Assembly (NCBI GenBank): GCA_023453665.1
Contig: JAEXTA010000206.1
Span: 1 to 24,987, forward strand
DNA length: 24,987 bases
Source: Bacteroidota bacterium
GTDB taxonomy: Bacteria > Bacteroidota > Ignavibacteria > Ignavibacteriales > Ignavibacteriaceae
Direction: 5' to 3'
How positions within the stretch are numbered: position 1 is the first letter of the stretch; each line of letters opens with the position of its first letter. The translations under genes were made by a program, and so were the position numbers. The notes under the pieces were generated by a model. That model did not search any database. It was not told the origin of the DNA and saw only the letters and a list, made by a program, of their open reading frames with translations. Positions 1 to 8,120 of the stretch are shown here, in pieces.

Positions 1-170
1 GGATTAAATAGAATAAGAATCACATCTTCAAGTATAACACCATTTCTGTTTTCCACATATTCAAAAAACACCGGAATGAATGCCAGCACAATCATTCCGG
101 CAAAAAGTGTTATAAAAAGTTCAATCAGGTTGTTTTTATTTTTTAGCCAACTTCCCCAATCAGTAATCAT
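1..170 (-). CDS. Partial membrane protein (N-terminal 56 residues), function unknown
   Basis: An open frame begins with ATG at 170 (reverse strand) and runs off the left edge without a stop. The visible peptide starts MITDWGSWLKNKN, then has one clear hydrophobic segment (about residues 17-36, LFITLFAGMIVLAFIPVFF), then a polar turn (EYVENRNGV) and a second hydrophobic start. It begins 10 bases after the stop of the esterase gene, on the same strand, so the two are probably co-transcribed; GAAAG just before the ATG is a weak ribosome site. The turn-plus-hydrophobic pattern loosely recalls PAP2-related membrane phosphatases, but no catalytic motif is inside the window, so the family is a guess. 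Confidence 0.6.
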   Translation of the reverse strand, partial: MITDWGSWLKNKNNLIELFITLFAGMIVLAFIPVFFEYVENRNGVILEDVILILFN

Positions 171-180
171 CTTTCGCGGC

Positions 181-912
181 TTACATTCTTAAATGACTCA
201 AAAAATATGGAAGCATCTGTCTCCAGGTCGGCCAATCGTGAGTGATATCAAATCCCCAAAGGTCCAGCCAGTGTTGAACACTTTTCGCATTAAGAATATC
301 AGAAAGTTTTCGTGATGACGAAGGATCTTCATACGCACCCTGTCCGCTTGCAATTATTATACTGCTTTGACGCATTCTTGAGAGATGCCATTCATCATCT
401 AAATTTGGCAGGTAATCAACCGGTGAATTGAAATAACAATTATCATCGTAAAAACCATCAGTGTAACTTTTAATATCATAAGTGCCGCTCATTGCTATGA
501 CACCCGCAAACAAATCCGGTCTTCTGAAAAAAGTATTTGCTGAATGGAAAGCACCGAGTGAAGCGCCTGTTGTAACAATCGGCACATGCTGTTTACAATG
601 ATTATGAATAAAAGGAACGACTTCTTCAGTAATATAACGGTTATACTGCTGATGCCTTATTGCTTTATGTGCGGGATGCATATTCCGGTTTAACCAGCTT
701 TCATTATTAATACTGTTAATTGAAAAAGCCTTTAAGGTTCCATCATCAATGTATTGAGAAATACTGTCAATGAGGTGAAATCTTTCATATTCAAGATAAT
801 CTGCCGCTGCTGTAGGAAACATTAATAATGCGTATCCGTAGTGCCCGTACACTACAATTTCCATATCCTTATTAAGATTGGGACTCCACCATTTATGGAT
901 TTCTCGATGCAT
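181..912 (-). CDS. Esterase-family alpha/beta hydrolase
   Basis: A 243-residue protein of the putative-esterase type (alpha/beta hydrolase fold, related to esterase D and antigen 85). The nucleophile elbow GASLG puts the catalytic serine at 118, followed by AFHSAN and a RPDLFAGVIAMSG strand typical of this family. The C-terminal DITHDWPTWRQMLPYF supplies the likely catalytic histidine at 225. No signal peptide is seen, so it should be cytoplasmic. The start at 912 is supported by a GAGGAGA ribosome site a few bases upstream. It diverges from the M16 peptidase gene (185 bp between starts) and is followed at 10 bp by the partial membrane protein. The substrate cannot be told from sequence; these enzymes usually cleave small acyl or thioesters. 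Confidence 0.85.
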   Translation of the reverse strand: MHREIHKWWSPNLNKDMEIVVYGHYGYALLMFPTAAADYLEYERFHLIDSISQYIDDGTLKAFSINSINNESWLNRNMHPAHKAIRHQQYNRYITEEVVPFIHNHCKQHVPIVTTGASLGAFHSANTFFRRPDLFAGVIAMSGTYDIKSYTDGFYDDNCYFNSPVDYLPNLDDEWHLSRMRQSSIIIASGQGAYEDPSSSRKLSDILNAKSVQHWLDLWGFDITHDWPTWRQMLPYFLSHLRM

Positions 913-1097
913 TGATTCTCCTCGTTAATGCTTGGTGATAGGTTATTTACCCTTGTAAACTAAGAAAATATCCTATATCCAAAAAACAATTTCTTTTACA
1001 AATTTTGATGAACGGCTTTATTAAAACAATCCAATGATTTAAGTTTTAACCAACTAATTCAATCAATTTTTATCTTTCAATTTTTAAGGGAAATAAT
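913..1097. promoter_or_regulatory. Divergent intergenic region
   Basis: This 185-bp AT-rich gap separates the divergently transcribed esterase and M16 peptidase genes and must hold promoters for both. Ribosome sites are visible at both ends: GAGGAG for the minus-strand gene and AAGGGAAA before the ATG at 1098. I could not pick out convincing -35/-10 boxes. Confidence 0.5.
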
Positions 1098-3848
1098 ATG
1101 TTACGAATAAAAAGTCTCCCGTTTATAATTCTGCTGCTTTCAGTTTCAGCGGGTTTTGCGCAGAAAGTAAATCAGAGCCTGGGCAAGTCTATTGATATTC
1201 CGTACGAAAAATTTGTACTTGACAACGGACTAACTCTCATTGTGCATGAGGATCACAAAGCACCGATTGTTGCGGTAAATATCTGGTACCACGTTGGTTC
1301 AAAAAATGAAAAGGAAGGAAAAACCGGGTTCGCTCATTTGTTTGAACATCTTATGTTTAACGGAAGCGAAAATTTACAGGGTGAATACTTTGAAGTGATG
1401 GAAAAAATCGGCGCAACCGATTTAAACGGAACTACAAATAATGATCGCACAAATTATTTTCAGAACGTTCCAACTTCTGCACTTGATGTTGCACTGTGGA
1501 TGGAATCAGACAGGATGGGACATTTACTCGGCGCAATTAAACAGGAAGTGCTGGATGAACAACGCGGAGTAGTTCAAAATGAAAAAAGACAGGGTGAAGA
1601 TCAGCCTTATGGAAAAGTTTGGAACTATATAACCGAAAGCACATTCCCGAAAGGTCATCCCTATTCCTGGACTGTTATCGGTTCAATGGAAGATTTAAAT
1701 GCAGCATCACTTGAAGATGTTCATGAATGGTTTAAAACTTATTATGGACCTAATAATGCAGTGATAGTACTTGCAGGCGATATCACTCCCAAAACAGCTT
1801 TAGAAAAAGTAAAAAAATATTTTGGTGATATTCCTCCCGGACCTCCAATTGCAAAACATCAGGCATGGGTTCCCAAAATGACGGGTTCACACAGACAAGT
1901 AATGCAGGACAGAGTTCCGCAGGCAAGAATATTTAAAGTCTGGAATGTTCCGCAATGGGGCACAAAAGAAAATGAATATCTTAATCTTGCAGCGAGTGTA
2001 CTCGCATACGGTAAAACTTCACGCTTATATAAACGTCTTGTTTATGATGAACAGGTTGCAACAAATGTTTCAGCTTATGTTGATGATATGGAAATTGCCG
2101 GACAGTTTTATATTGATGTAACAGCAAAACCTGGACAGGATCTTTCAAAAATTGAAAAAGCGATTGATGAAGAACTTGCATCATTAATTAAAAATGGTCC
2201 GACGGAAAAAGAATTACAAAGAGTCAAAACACAATACTTTGCAGGCTTCATACGAGGCATTGAACGCATAGGCGGATTTGGAGGTAAGTCTGATATTCTG
2301 GCAAGCAACACAACTTACGGCGGAACCCCCGATCATTACAAAACAACTATCAGTAATATTGAATCGGCAACTGTAAAAGATGTTAAAGAAACTGCTGCTG
2401 CCTGGCTGTCAGACGGAGTGTTTATTCTTGAAGTTCATCCATTCCCTAATCTTTCTGTTTCTACCGATAGTGCAGACAGAACAAAGCTTCCGGAACTTGG
2501 AACCAATCCCGAAATAAAATTTCCGGAGGTACAGCGCGCAACATTATCTAACGGATTAAAAATAGTTCTTGCGGAAAGACATTCAATTCCTGTAGTCAGT
2601 TTTAATCTTATGGTTGATGCAGGATATGCTGCCGATCAAAACATTAAACCCGGCACTGCAAAGCTTACAATGGATGTTATGGATGAAGGTACAAAAAAAC
2701 TGAACTCACTTGAGATAAGTGAACAGTTAAATTTACTTGGTGCAAATTTATCAACCGGGTCAAATCTTGACTATTCAACAGTTTATTTAAATGCATTAAA
2801 AGTTAATCTGGATCAATCGCTTGAACTTTATGCTGATGTAATTCTAAACGCATCATTTCCGCAAAATGAATTTGACAGATTGAAGAAAAATCTGCTCGTA
2901 GCGATTCAAAGGGAAAAAGTAACTCCTGTGCAAATGGGGTTGCGTGTTTTACCTCAACTCTATTACGGTGAAAATCACGCTTATGGAAATCCGTTCACCG
3001 GATCAGGTACAGAAACGTCAGTAAACAGTATAACAAAAGATGATCTTGTAAAATTCAGAAATGACTGGTTCAAACCGAACAATGCTACACTCGTAGTTGT
3101 TGGTGATATCACAATGAATGAAGTTCAATCCAAACTCGAAAAATTATTTAAAGACTGGAAAAGCGGTGATGTTCCTCAAAAGAATGTAGCAGATATTAAA
3201 CGAAGTGAAAAACCCGTGATATATATTATGGACAGACCTGGTTCACAGCAATCAATCATATTTGCAGGTCATGTAGTTCAACGGAGAAATGCAGATGATG
3301 AGGTCGCACTCGAAAGTTTCCAGAATATTTTCGGCGGTACTTTTACATCAAGAGTAAATATGAATCTCCGCGAAGACAAACACTGGTCATATGGTTCATT
3401 CTCTGTTCTGTGGGGTGCAAAAGGACAAAGACCTTTCTTTGTTTATGCCCCGGTACAGACTGACAAAACAAAAGAGGCAATGAATGAAATCATTACTGAG
3501 ATGAACAATATTAAAACGACAAAACCTGTAACTGAAGAAGAGTTTCTTAAAGACAAAGATTCAAGAACACTCAGTATGCCGGGTTCGTGGGAAACTGCAG
3601 GTGCGGTCTCCGGTTCATTAACGGAAATGATTACATATAATCTTGCCGATGATTACTTTAAAAAATATCCGCAGATGGTTTTGTCGTTAACAAAAGATCA
3701 GGTTAACAGTTCTTCACAAAAACTTTTACATCCTGATAATCTCATATGGGTTGTTGTTGGTGATAAATCCAAAATAGAAGCAGGTATTAAAGAACTTGGC
3801 TTTGGTGAAGTTAAATATCTTGATGCAGATGGCAAGGTGATTAAATAG
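1098..3848 (+). CDS. Secreted two-domain M16 (pitrilysin-like) zinc peptidase
   Basis: A 916-residue M16-family metallopeptidase. Residues 1-21 form a signal peptide (hydrophobic IILLLSVSAGFA, cleavage near AQ), so it acts in the periplasm or is lipid-free secreted. The inverted zinc motif HLFEH lies at 80-84 (ligands H80, H84, catalytic E83), with the third ligand probably E162 in VVQNEKRQ. The C-terminal half (from about 480) is a second M16 domain lacking HxxEH, as is normal; it keeps the R...Y substrate-binding pair (NLREDKHWSYGS, around 755-765). This two-domain clamshell arrangement and the length suit M16 single-chain proteases. The start is well placed after AAGGGAAA. It stands alone and ends at a strong terminator. 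The likely job is degradation of peptides in the envelope; the actual substrate is unknown. Confidence 0.93.
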   Translation: MLRIKSLPFIILLLSVSAGFAQKVNQSLGKSIDIPYEKFVLDNGLTLIVHEDHKAPIVAVNIWYHVGSKNEKEGKTGFAHLFEHLMFNGSENLQGEYFEVMEKIGATDLNGTTNNDRTNYFQNVPTSALDVALWMESDRMGHLLGAIKQEVLDEQRGVVQNEKRQGEDQPYGKVWNYITESTFPKGHPYSWTVIGSMEDLNAASLEDVHEWFKTYYGPNNAVIVLAGDITPKTALEKVKKYFGDIPPGPPIAKHQAWVPKMTGSHRQVMQDRVPQARIFKVWNVPQWGTKENEYLNLAASVLAYGKTSRLYKRLVYDEQVATNVSAYVDDMEIAGQFYIDVTAKPGQDLSKIEKAIDEELASLIKNGPTEKELQRVKTQYFAGFIRGIERIGGFGGKSDILASNTTYGGTPDHYKTTISNIESATVKDVKETAAAWLSDGVFILEVHPFPNLSVSTDSADRTKLPELGTNPEIKFPEVQRATLSNGLKIVLAERHSIPVVSFNLMVDAGYAADQNIKPGTAKLTMDVMDEGTKKLNSLEISEQLNLLGANLSTGSNLDYSTVYLNALKVNLDQSLELYADVILNASFPQNEFDRLKKNLLVAIQREKVTPVQMGLRVLPQLYYGENHAYGNPFTGSGTETSVNSITKDDLVKFRNDWFKPNNATLVVVGDITMNEVQSKLEKLFKDWKSGDVPQKNVADIKRSEKPVIYIMDRPGSQQSIIFAGHVVQRRNADDEVALESFQNIFGGTFTSRVNMNLREDKHWSYGSFSVLWGAKGQRPFFVYAPVQTDKTKEAMNEIITEMNNIKTTKPVTEEEFLKDKDSRTLSMPGSWETAGAVSGSLTEMITYNLADDYFKKYPQMVLSLTKDQVNSSSQKLLHPDNLIWVVVGDKSKIEAGIKELGFGEVKYLDADGKVIK

Positions 3849-3888
3849 AAGGCAGACGGGAAACGTCAGACGTCAATCGTGAAATGTT

Positions 3889-3915
3889 AAAGGCAGCAAT
3901 ATAGCTGCCTTTTTA
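3889..3915 (+). terminator. Rho-independent terminator after the M16 peptidase gene
   Basis: A 9-bp perfect stem AAAGGCAGC / GCTGCCTTT (3889-3897 and 3904-3912) with a 6-base loop AATATA, running into TTTTATTT on the plus strand. It lies 41 bases after the M16 stop codon, as expected for that gene's terminator. Confidence 0.85.
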
Positions 3916-4000
3916 TTTAATAAATTCCCGTTCCAACTAATCATTAATTAAACTATTTTAAACCCCAACTCAAATAATTAATGGGCTAAGGGAGAATAAT

Positions 4001-5002
4001 ATGTTTGATAAATCCAGACCGTTCGAGCTCGGTGATATTTTCAGCATCACCTTTAATCTTTTCAAAAAAACTTTTTCACGGAATATTGTCATTGCTCTTG
4101 CCTTTCTTGCACCAGCGGGATTGTTAATGGCATATGGTTTCGAGGTATTCTTCTCATCTCTGATGGATACTGCAAAAGAGTCTATTCAATACTCGTATGA
4201 GTACGGCAACAGTAAACCTGATTTACCAGCCGGCTTTTTTGCTAATCTGGGAATATATGCTCTGGCAATTTTTGCATTTATGTTCGGGTATCTCGGGGTA
4301 ATGATCGGAACCACAAAAATAAGTTTCAGTGAAATGCAGGGAGAAAGAATTTCTGTCGGTGAAGCATTTGCAAAAGTGTTTTCGGTTACTCTGTTCAGGT
4401 GCATTGGTCAGTCAATACTTTTATCTCTTGTAATATCTGGATGTATTTTTGTCGGCATGTTTATAATAGGTCTGGGTGCTGCAGCAAGTATGGTCGGAAT
4501 AACGATACTTGGCGTGTTGACAATCATCGCAGGAATATTCCTTATGATTTATTTAATCTATAAATGGTACTTTGCATTTGTATCAATTGTAGGCGAAGAC
4601 AATTATGTGTTTGATTCCTTCTCTAAAAGTTCATACTTAGTTAAGGGTAACTGGTGGCGTGTATTCGGAATATTATTACTTACTTCAATCATTGTTGATT
4701 TTGGAATCTCAATCATCACGACGCCTCTTAGCTTTATTCTCATGTGGGATTTCTTTTCTCAGTATTTTAAGATGATTGCCGAAGGTGGTATGATTAACAA
4801 TGATCCTTCAAGTATGTTAAAGATGTTTGAATCATTCGGCTTTTCTTTTGGAATTCTCATAATCATCAGTACAATACTTGATTCACTCGTTACTCCACTT
4901 ATTAATGTTGTAATGTATTTTGATCTGAAGATCAGGAAGAATGATTTTCCTGCCGAGAATCCAGAAACAAATTTACCTAATGAAGGAATTGTAATTGAAT
5001 AA
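4001..5002 (+). CDS. Multi-pass membrane protein of unknown function (GPDPase-membrane-domain style)
   Basis: A 333-residue integral membrane protein with about six hydrophobic segments (roughly 29-46, 84-105, 133-158, 165-190, 220-240, 282-305). It has no catalytic motif I recognise. The pattern FDSFSKSSYLVKGNWWRVFGILLL (around 200-225) is the repeated style of the glycerophosphodiesterase membrane domain and similar bacterial proteins, where a 'kSw.lvkgnwwr.fgi' stretch precedes a helix. Start is ATG at 4001 with GGAGAA six bases upstream. Its last 8 bases overlap the next gene (a CPBP protease), so the two are translated from one message and probably act together in the inner membrane. Confidence 0.8.
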   Translation: MFDKSRPFELGDIFSITFNLFKKTFSRNIVIALAFLAPAGLLMAYGFEVFFSSLMDTAKESIQYSYEYGNSKPDLPAGFFANLGIYALAIFAFMFGYLGVMIGTTKISFSEMQGERISVGEAFAKVFSVTLFRCIGQSILLSLVISGCIFVGMFIIGLGAAASMVGITILGVLTIIAGIFLMIYLIYKWYFAFVSIVGEDNYVFDSFSKSSYLVKGNWWRVFGILLLTSIIVDFGISIITTPLSFILMWDFFSQYFKMIAEGGMINNDPSSMLKMFESFGFSFGILIIISTILDSLVTPLINVVMYFDLKIRKNDFPAENPETNLPNEGIVIE

Positions 5003-5981
5003 TCCTGACACAGAAAATAATCAACCTGTTGAAGTTATCGATGGGAATGAATCAATAGAACTTAACGGTTCATGGGAAAAAAAAGGAAGAAGTATTACAG
5101 CCGCAGCTTACGCGGCACTACTCGGCATAGGTGTTCTCTATTTTAATGTCCAGTCAATTGTTATGATGGTAATCTTTTTCATGTACCAGGCAATGTCGCC
5201 TGCAGATATCCCTGGTGATTTTATGGAAAGGATGAAATCAATAACTGAAAATCTTAAAGTACCGATACTCGTTGCGTTAGTGATCTCACAATTCTTATTT
5301 ATGTTCTATCCGACTATTTGGATCGTTAAACGCTGGCACACACACGAAGTAAAAAAATATCTGCGCATTAGGTGGTGTTCATTTAAAGAAATTATACTTG
5401 CTGTGCTGATAACAATTGCAATGCTTCCGTTCTGTTACTACGTATCATACCTGCTTCTTGATTCGCTCGATATTCCGGAAGTTGTACGCAATATGGGCTC
5501 AGAGTTGTTTACGGCAAATTCAGTTTTTGAATTAATTATGTTAATACTGGTGATTGCAGTAACACCTGCAATATGTGAAGAAGTTTTTTTCCGGGGATAT
5601 GTACAGCGGACTATGGAACGCACAAACGGAATGAAAAGTTTTATCATAACCGGAATTGTATTCGGACTTTTTCACTTTCAACCGCTTAGTTTAATTTCCT
5701 TATCGATACTTGGTGTTTTGTTTTCATTCTTTTACTACAGAAGCAAAAGTATTTTTCCGTCAAGCGCGGCACATTTTACAAATAACTTTATTGCTATAAT
5801 GCTTTTGTATTTATCATCGCAATCAATGTTCGGCAGCAGTCTTGAGGAAGGAAATATTCCCATCATCTGGGTAATACTATCAACACTTGTTGCAGCAGGA
5901 TTGATTGTGGTTTATGTAAAAATCACCATAACGCAAGTTGATGGCGAAATTGAATATCGAATACCGAACCAGGAATACTGA
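4995..5981 (+). CDS. CPBP-family intramembrane metalloprotease
   Basis: A 328-residue protein with a polar N-terminus (1-30) and about eight membrane segments. The CPBP (CAAX protease and bacteriocin-processing, Abi) signature is complete: EE at 195-196 with R200 (CEEVFFRGY), H227 in FGLFHFQP, and H260 with N264 in SAAHFTNN. Members are glutamate-type intramembrane peptidases related to Rce1. Start is TTG at 4995, chosen because AAGGAAT sits 7-8 bases upstream and there is no in-frame ATG before the first helix. It overlaps the preceding membrane-protein gene by 8 bases, suggesting translational coupling. In this family roles include protein processing and bacteriocin self-immunity, but no bacteriocin gene is next to it here. 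Confidence 0.9.
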   Translation: MNNPDTENNQPVEVIDGNESIELNGSWEKKGRSITAAAYAALLGIGVLYFNVQSIVMMVIFFMYQAMSPADIPGDFMERMKSITENLKVPILVALVISQFLFMFYPTIWIVKRWHTHEVKKYLRIRWCSFKEIILAVLITIAMLPFCYYVSYLLLDSLDIPEVVRNMGSELFTANSVFELIMLILVIAVTPAICEEVFFRGYVQRTMERTNGMKSFIITGIVFGLFHFQPLSLISLSILGVLFSFFYYRSKSIFPSSAAHFTNNFIAIMLLYLSSQSMFGSSLEEGNIPIIWVILSTLVAAGLIVVYVKITITQVDGEIEYRIPNQEY

Positions 5982-6072
5982 ATTTTTAACTGAACATTTG
6001 AATTTTTTATGTTCACTAAAGCTGATCTAAGGGTTTCGGAAGGAATTAAAAACTATTTTTCATGGGAGATTT

Positions 6073-6348
6073 ATGGAAACACTTACTATCATTTCCTTAC
6101 TAACAAACTATTTAATATTCGCGGTTGTCGGTTACTGCTATTCAAAAAGAATTGTGAAGCCGGTAAACAATACTGTCCTGATGATAATAATTCTGGTTAC
6201 TTTTCTTGCCGGCTGGATTAAGTTAGCCAGGATAATTGATATTTGTGATTTCACATTACAGTTTAACTGGAGTTTACAGGGTTTTGGAATCGGATTTATT
6301 CTGGGGTTGTTAAGAACAAAATTCAAAAAGAATATTGTAACCATGTGA
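6073..6348 (+). CDS. Small three-helix membrane protein, unknown
   Basis: A 91-residue hydrophobic protein with about three predicted helices (roughly 4-23, 32-50, 66-82) and a basic C-terminus (LLRTKFKKN). Start is ATG at 6073 preceded by GGGAG at a good distance. An alternative frame overlaps the 5' half from 6009 but has no ribosome site and an unlikely composition, so I prefer this one. I do not recognise the family. It follows the CPBP gene by 91 bp and precedes a predicted outer-membrane barrel by 46 bp, so it may be in the same transcript as its neighbours. Confidence 0.55.
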   Translation: METLTIISLLTNYLIFAVVGYCYSKRIVKPVNNTVLMIIILVTFLAGWIKLARIIDICDFTLQFNWSLQGFGIGFILGLLRTKFKKNIVTM

Positions 6349-6394
6349 TTTGGGGAATTTTTTATTACTGATATTTAAAAATTAAAGAGTTCAA

Positions 6395-6961
6395 ATGAAA
6401 TTTTTATTGTTACTTGTTGCAACAAACTTATTCCCTGCTTTTCTTCAGGCCCAGGATTCTATGCAAATAAAATTGGAAACAAAAAAACTAGGCATTGGCA
6501 TCGATGGGGCTGGAATAACAGCAGGGCCACAACTGGTTTATTTTACAAATGGATTAATTTTCAGTTTTACATACGGCGTTCATAACTCATCTACATCTCA
6601 CAACACGATAAAAATTTATGATAAAACCTTAAATATTCGTGCATCTCTCACATTCGCTTACATGGCCAATGATATTAGTTTCTGGCCTATTTATATCGGA
6701 ACGGGTTATACATACATAGATGAAAAAGATAAAGTGCTCGAATATTCCGGCTCTGGTTATAACACAGGATACTCGGTTTTCATCGGAACAAGACTTATCC
6801 AAGCCGATCATCCGATTTTTTCTTATGTCGGCGCTCATATTGAACTTGGATATCATTTCTGGAATTATGCTAATTCAGTTTTAAAAAAGAATTTAAGCAT
6901 ACAGGAATACAACTATTCAAAATTTTATTTCAGTGTTGGTGCTTGTTACTACATTTTTTAG
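6395..6961 (+). CDS. Predicted small outer-membrane beta-barrel protein
   Basis: A 188-residue protein with a signal peptide (MKFLLLLVATNLFPAFLQAQ, cleavage after about residue 20) and thereafter alternating aromatic/small strands such as LIFSFTYGVH, ASLTFAYM, YIGTGYTYI, GYSVFIGTRL, VGAHIELGYHFW, ending FYFSVGACYYIF with a C-terminal phenylalanine, the classic outer-membrane insertion signal. An eight-stranded barrel is plausible from length. AAAGAG lies seven bases before the ATG. It is one of two similar-size barrels around a small cytosolic gene; they share this architecture rather than obvious sequence identity. Function unknown. Confidence 0.7.
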   Translation: MKFLLLLVATNLFPAFLQAQDSMQIKLETKKLGIGIDGAGITAGPQLVYFTNGLIFSFTYGVHNSSTSHNTIKIYDKTLNIRASLTFAYMANDISFWPIYIGTGYTYIDEKDKVLEYSGSGYNTGYSVFIGTRLIQADHPIFSYVGAHIELGYHFWNYANSVLKKNLSIQEYNYSKFYFSVGACYYIF

Positions 6962-6989
6962 CTGGTGTTATTCATGCTTAAAATATTAA

Positions 6990-7286
6990 ATGACTAAAAA
7001 ATTAAATCCGGAAGAAATAGAACTTTATAAAAAAATAGCAGAAGTGTTATTTAACATGTGGGACCCAATTGGAATTTCGCATGAAGTTGATGTAAATGAT
7101 GAATACAACGAATACGTGCCGAAGGTGTTTAATTTGCTTATTGCTAATGAACCCAAAGAATTTCTAATAAAGTATTTATCAGATGTAGAGTTTAACCGGA
7201 TGGGGTTGACACCCGACATAAGAAGAATTCAGCTTGTAGTTGATGTTCTTCTTGTTCATAAGAAAAAAATTTTGGGTTTTCAATAA
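6990..7286 (+). CDS. Small cytosolic protein, DUF1871-like
   Basis: A 98-residue soluble protein. The stretch FNMWDPIGISHE followed by DEYNEYVPKVFNLL is reminiscent of small bacterial proteins of the DUF1871 (YugE-like) type, where 'WDPIG' and 'DEYd.Yvp.i..ll' recur; I recognise the pattern but cannot confirm it. No signal peptide or membrane segment. Start ATG at 6990 has no good ribosome site; the gene lies 28 bp after the preceding barrel gene, so read-through transcription is likely. YugE-type proteins have no known biochemical role, and some relatives occur as accessory or immunity-like single genes. Confidence 0.6.
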   Translation: MTKKLNPEEIELYKKIAEVLFNMWDPIGISHEVDVNDEYNEYVPKVFNLLIANEPKEFLIKYLSDVEFNRMGLTPDIRRIQLVVDVLLVHKKKILGFQ

Positions 7287-7500
7287 ATATTTGTAACTGG
7301 TTTAAGAAAATAATTTAGGTGAATAAATAGAAACCCATGATTCTAGCTTATTATGTTCCATGGATTTTTGAGCTTACTTGGTTCTTCGTTAAACCAACCC
7401 GAATTTTGTGTATTGTATGTAGTATTTTGTTATTACGGAAATTTTAAAAGTAATATGGCTTAGAATATTATCAGAATTAATTTTTAAAAGGGCTACTTAT
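7287..7500. other. AT-rich intergenic region with no clear gene
   Basis: A 214-bp stretch between the DUF1871-like gene and the next barrel gene. I see no open frame worth reporting, no clear terminator hairpin and no RNA gene. The AAAAGGG at its right end is the ribosome site for the next gene; a promoter for that gene is presumably here. Confidence 0.4.
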
Positions 7501-8058
7501 ATGTCAGTATTAAAAATTTTATTTATCGTAATCATATTTTCAGTTATAAGCTTTCCACAATCGTTGAGCTTAGGGCTGAAGGTCGAATCACTCGGATACG
7601 TGAATAAAAATCTTACAAACAACAGTTCAGAGTTTTCAACGATTGTAATACCATCTAGCGGATATATACGAGGTTATATTAATCTCCTTGATGAATATGA
7701 ATTGGAAGCCAGAGCGGGTGGTCAGTTAGGAGAAACATTTTCCGGATTTGAATACGCTTTCACATTCAGGTATAATTTACTTTTCAATATTTATCCGCAG
7801 GTAACTTACCTTAAACACAACAATGCGGGAAGTTCCGGTAATACCGGAGGTGTTTATAGCACTGACTTTAGTTTTGTGGGAATAGGTGCAGAAGTAAAAT
7901 TCACAAGCGTGTTTGGCATGGACCTGAATTACTACATCCCGGTTGGTGATCGTGAGCTTGAGTACTCGCTGGAATATATACCTACTACAAGGAAAGTCAC
8001 AACAAATGAAATCGGACCAATGATAAAACTGGGGTTTATTTTTAATGTTGGGTTATGA
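7501..8058 (+). CDS. Predicted small outer-membrane beta-barrel protein
   Basis: A 185-residue protein with an N-terminal signal peptide (KILFIVIIFSVISFPQS, cleavage around residue 20-22). The rest alternates polar and hydrophobic residues in strand-like runs: SLGLKVESLGYV, GYIRGYINLL, YELEARAGGQLG, EYAFTFRYNLLF, IGAEVKFTSVFGMDLNYYIP, IGPMIKLGFIFNVGL. The C-terminal strand has F in the last turns, though the very last residue is L, not F. Length suits an eight-stranded barrel. AAAAGGG is seen about eight bases before the ATG. Function unknown; it resembles the 6395 gene product in architecture only. Confidence 0.65.
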   Translation: MSVLKILFIVIIFSVISFPQSLSLGLKVESLGYVNKNLTNNSSEFSTIVIPSSGYIRGYINLLDEYELEARAGGQLGETFSGFEYAFTFRYNLLFNIYPQVTYLKHNNAGSSGNTGGVYSTDFSFVGIGAEVKFTSVFGMDLNYYIPVGDRELEYSLEYIPTTRKVTTNEIGPMIKLGFIFNVGL

Positions 8059-8120
8059 AAATCTATAGTCACATTTATTAGTAGTGTACTTTCTAAAAAG
8101 GAATTAAAATCATCAAACGA

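Noticed and set aside
2550..3848. Second M16 domain without HxxEH as a decayed peptidase
   Set aside because: Single-chain M16 proteins of this size normally have one active and one inactive domain, and the R/Y substrate pair is intact.
6009..6221. Alternative 70-residue frame overlapping the small membrane protein
   Set aside because: No ribosome site and a cysteine- and charge-rich composition unlike a real protein; the 6073 frame has GGGAG and clean helices.
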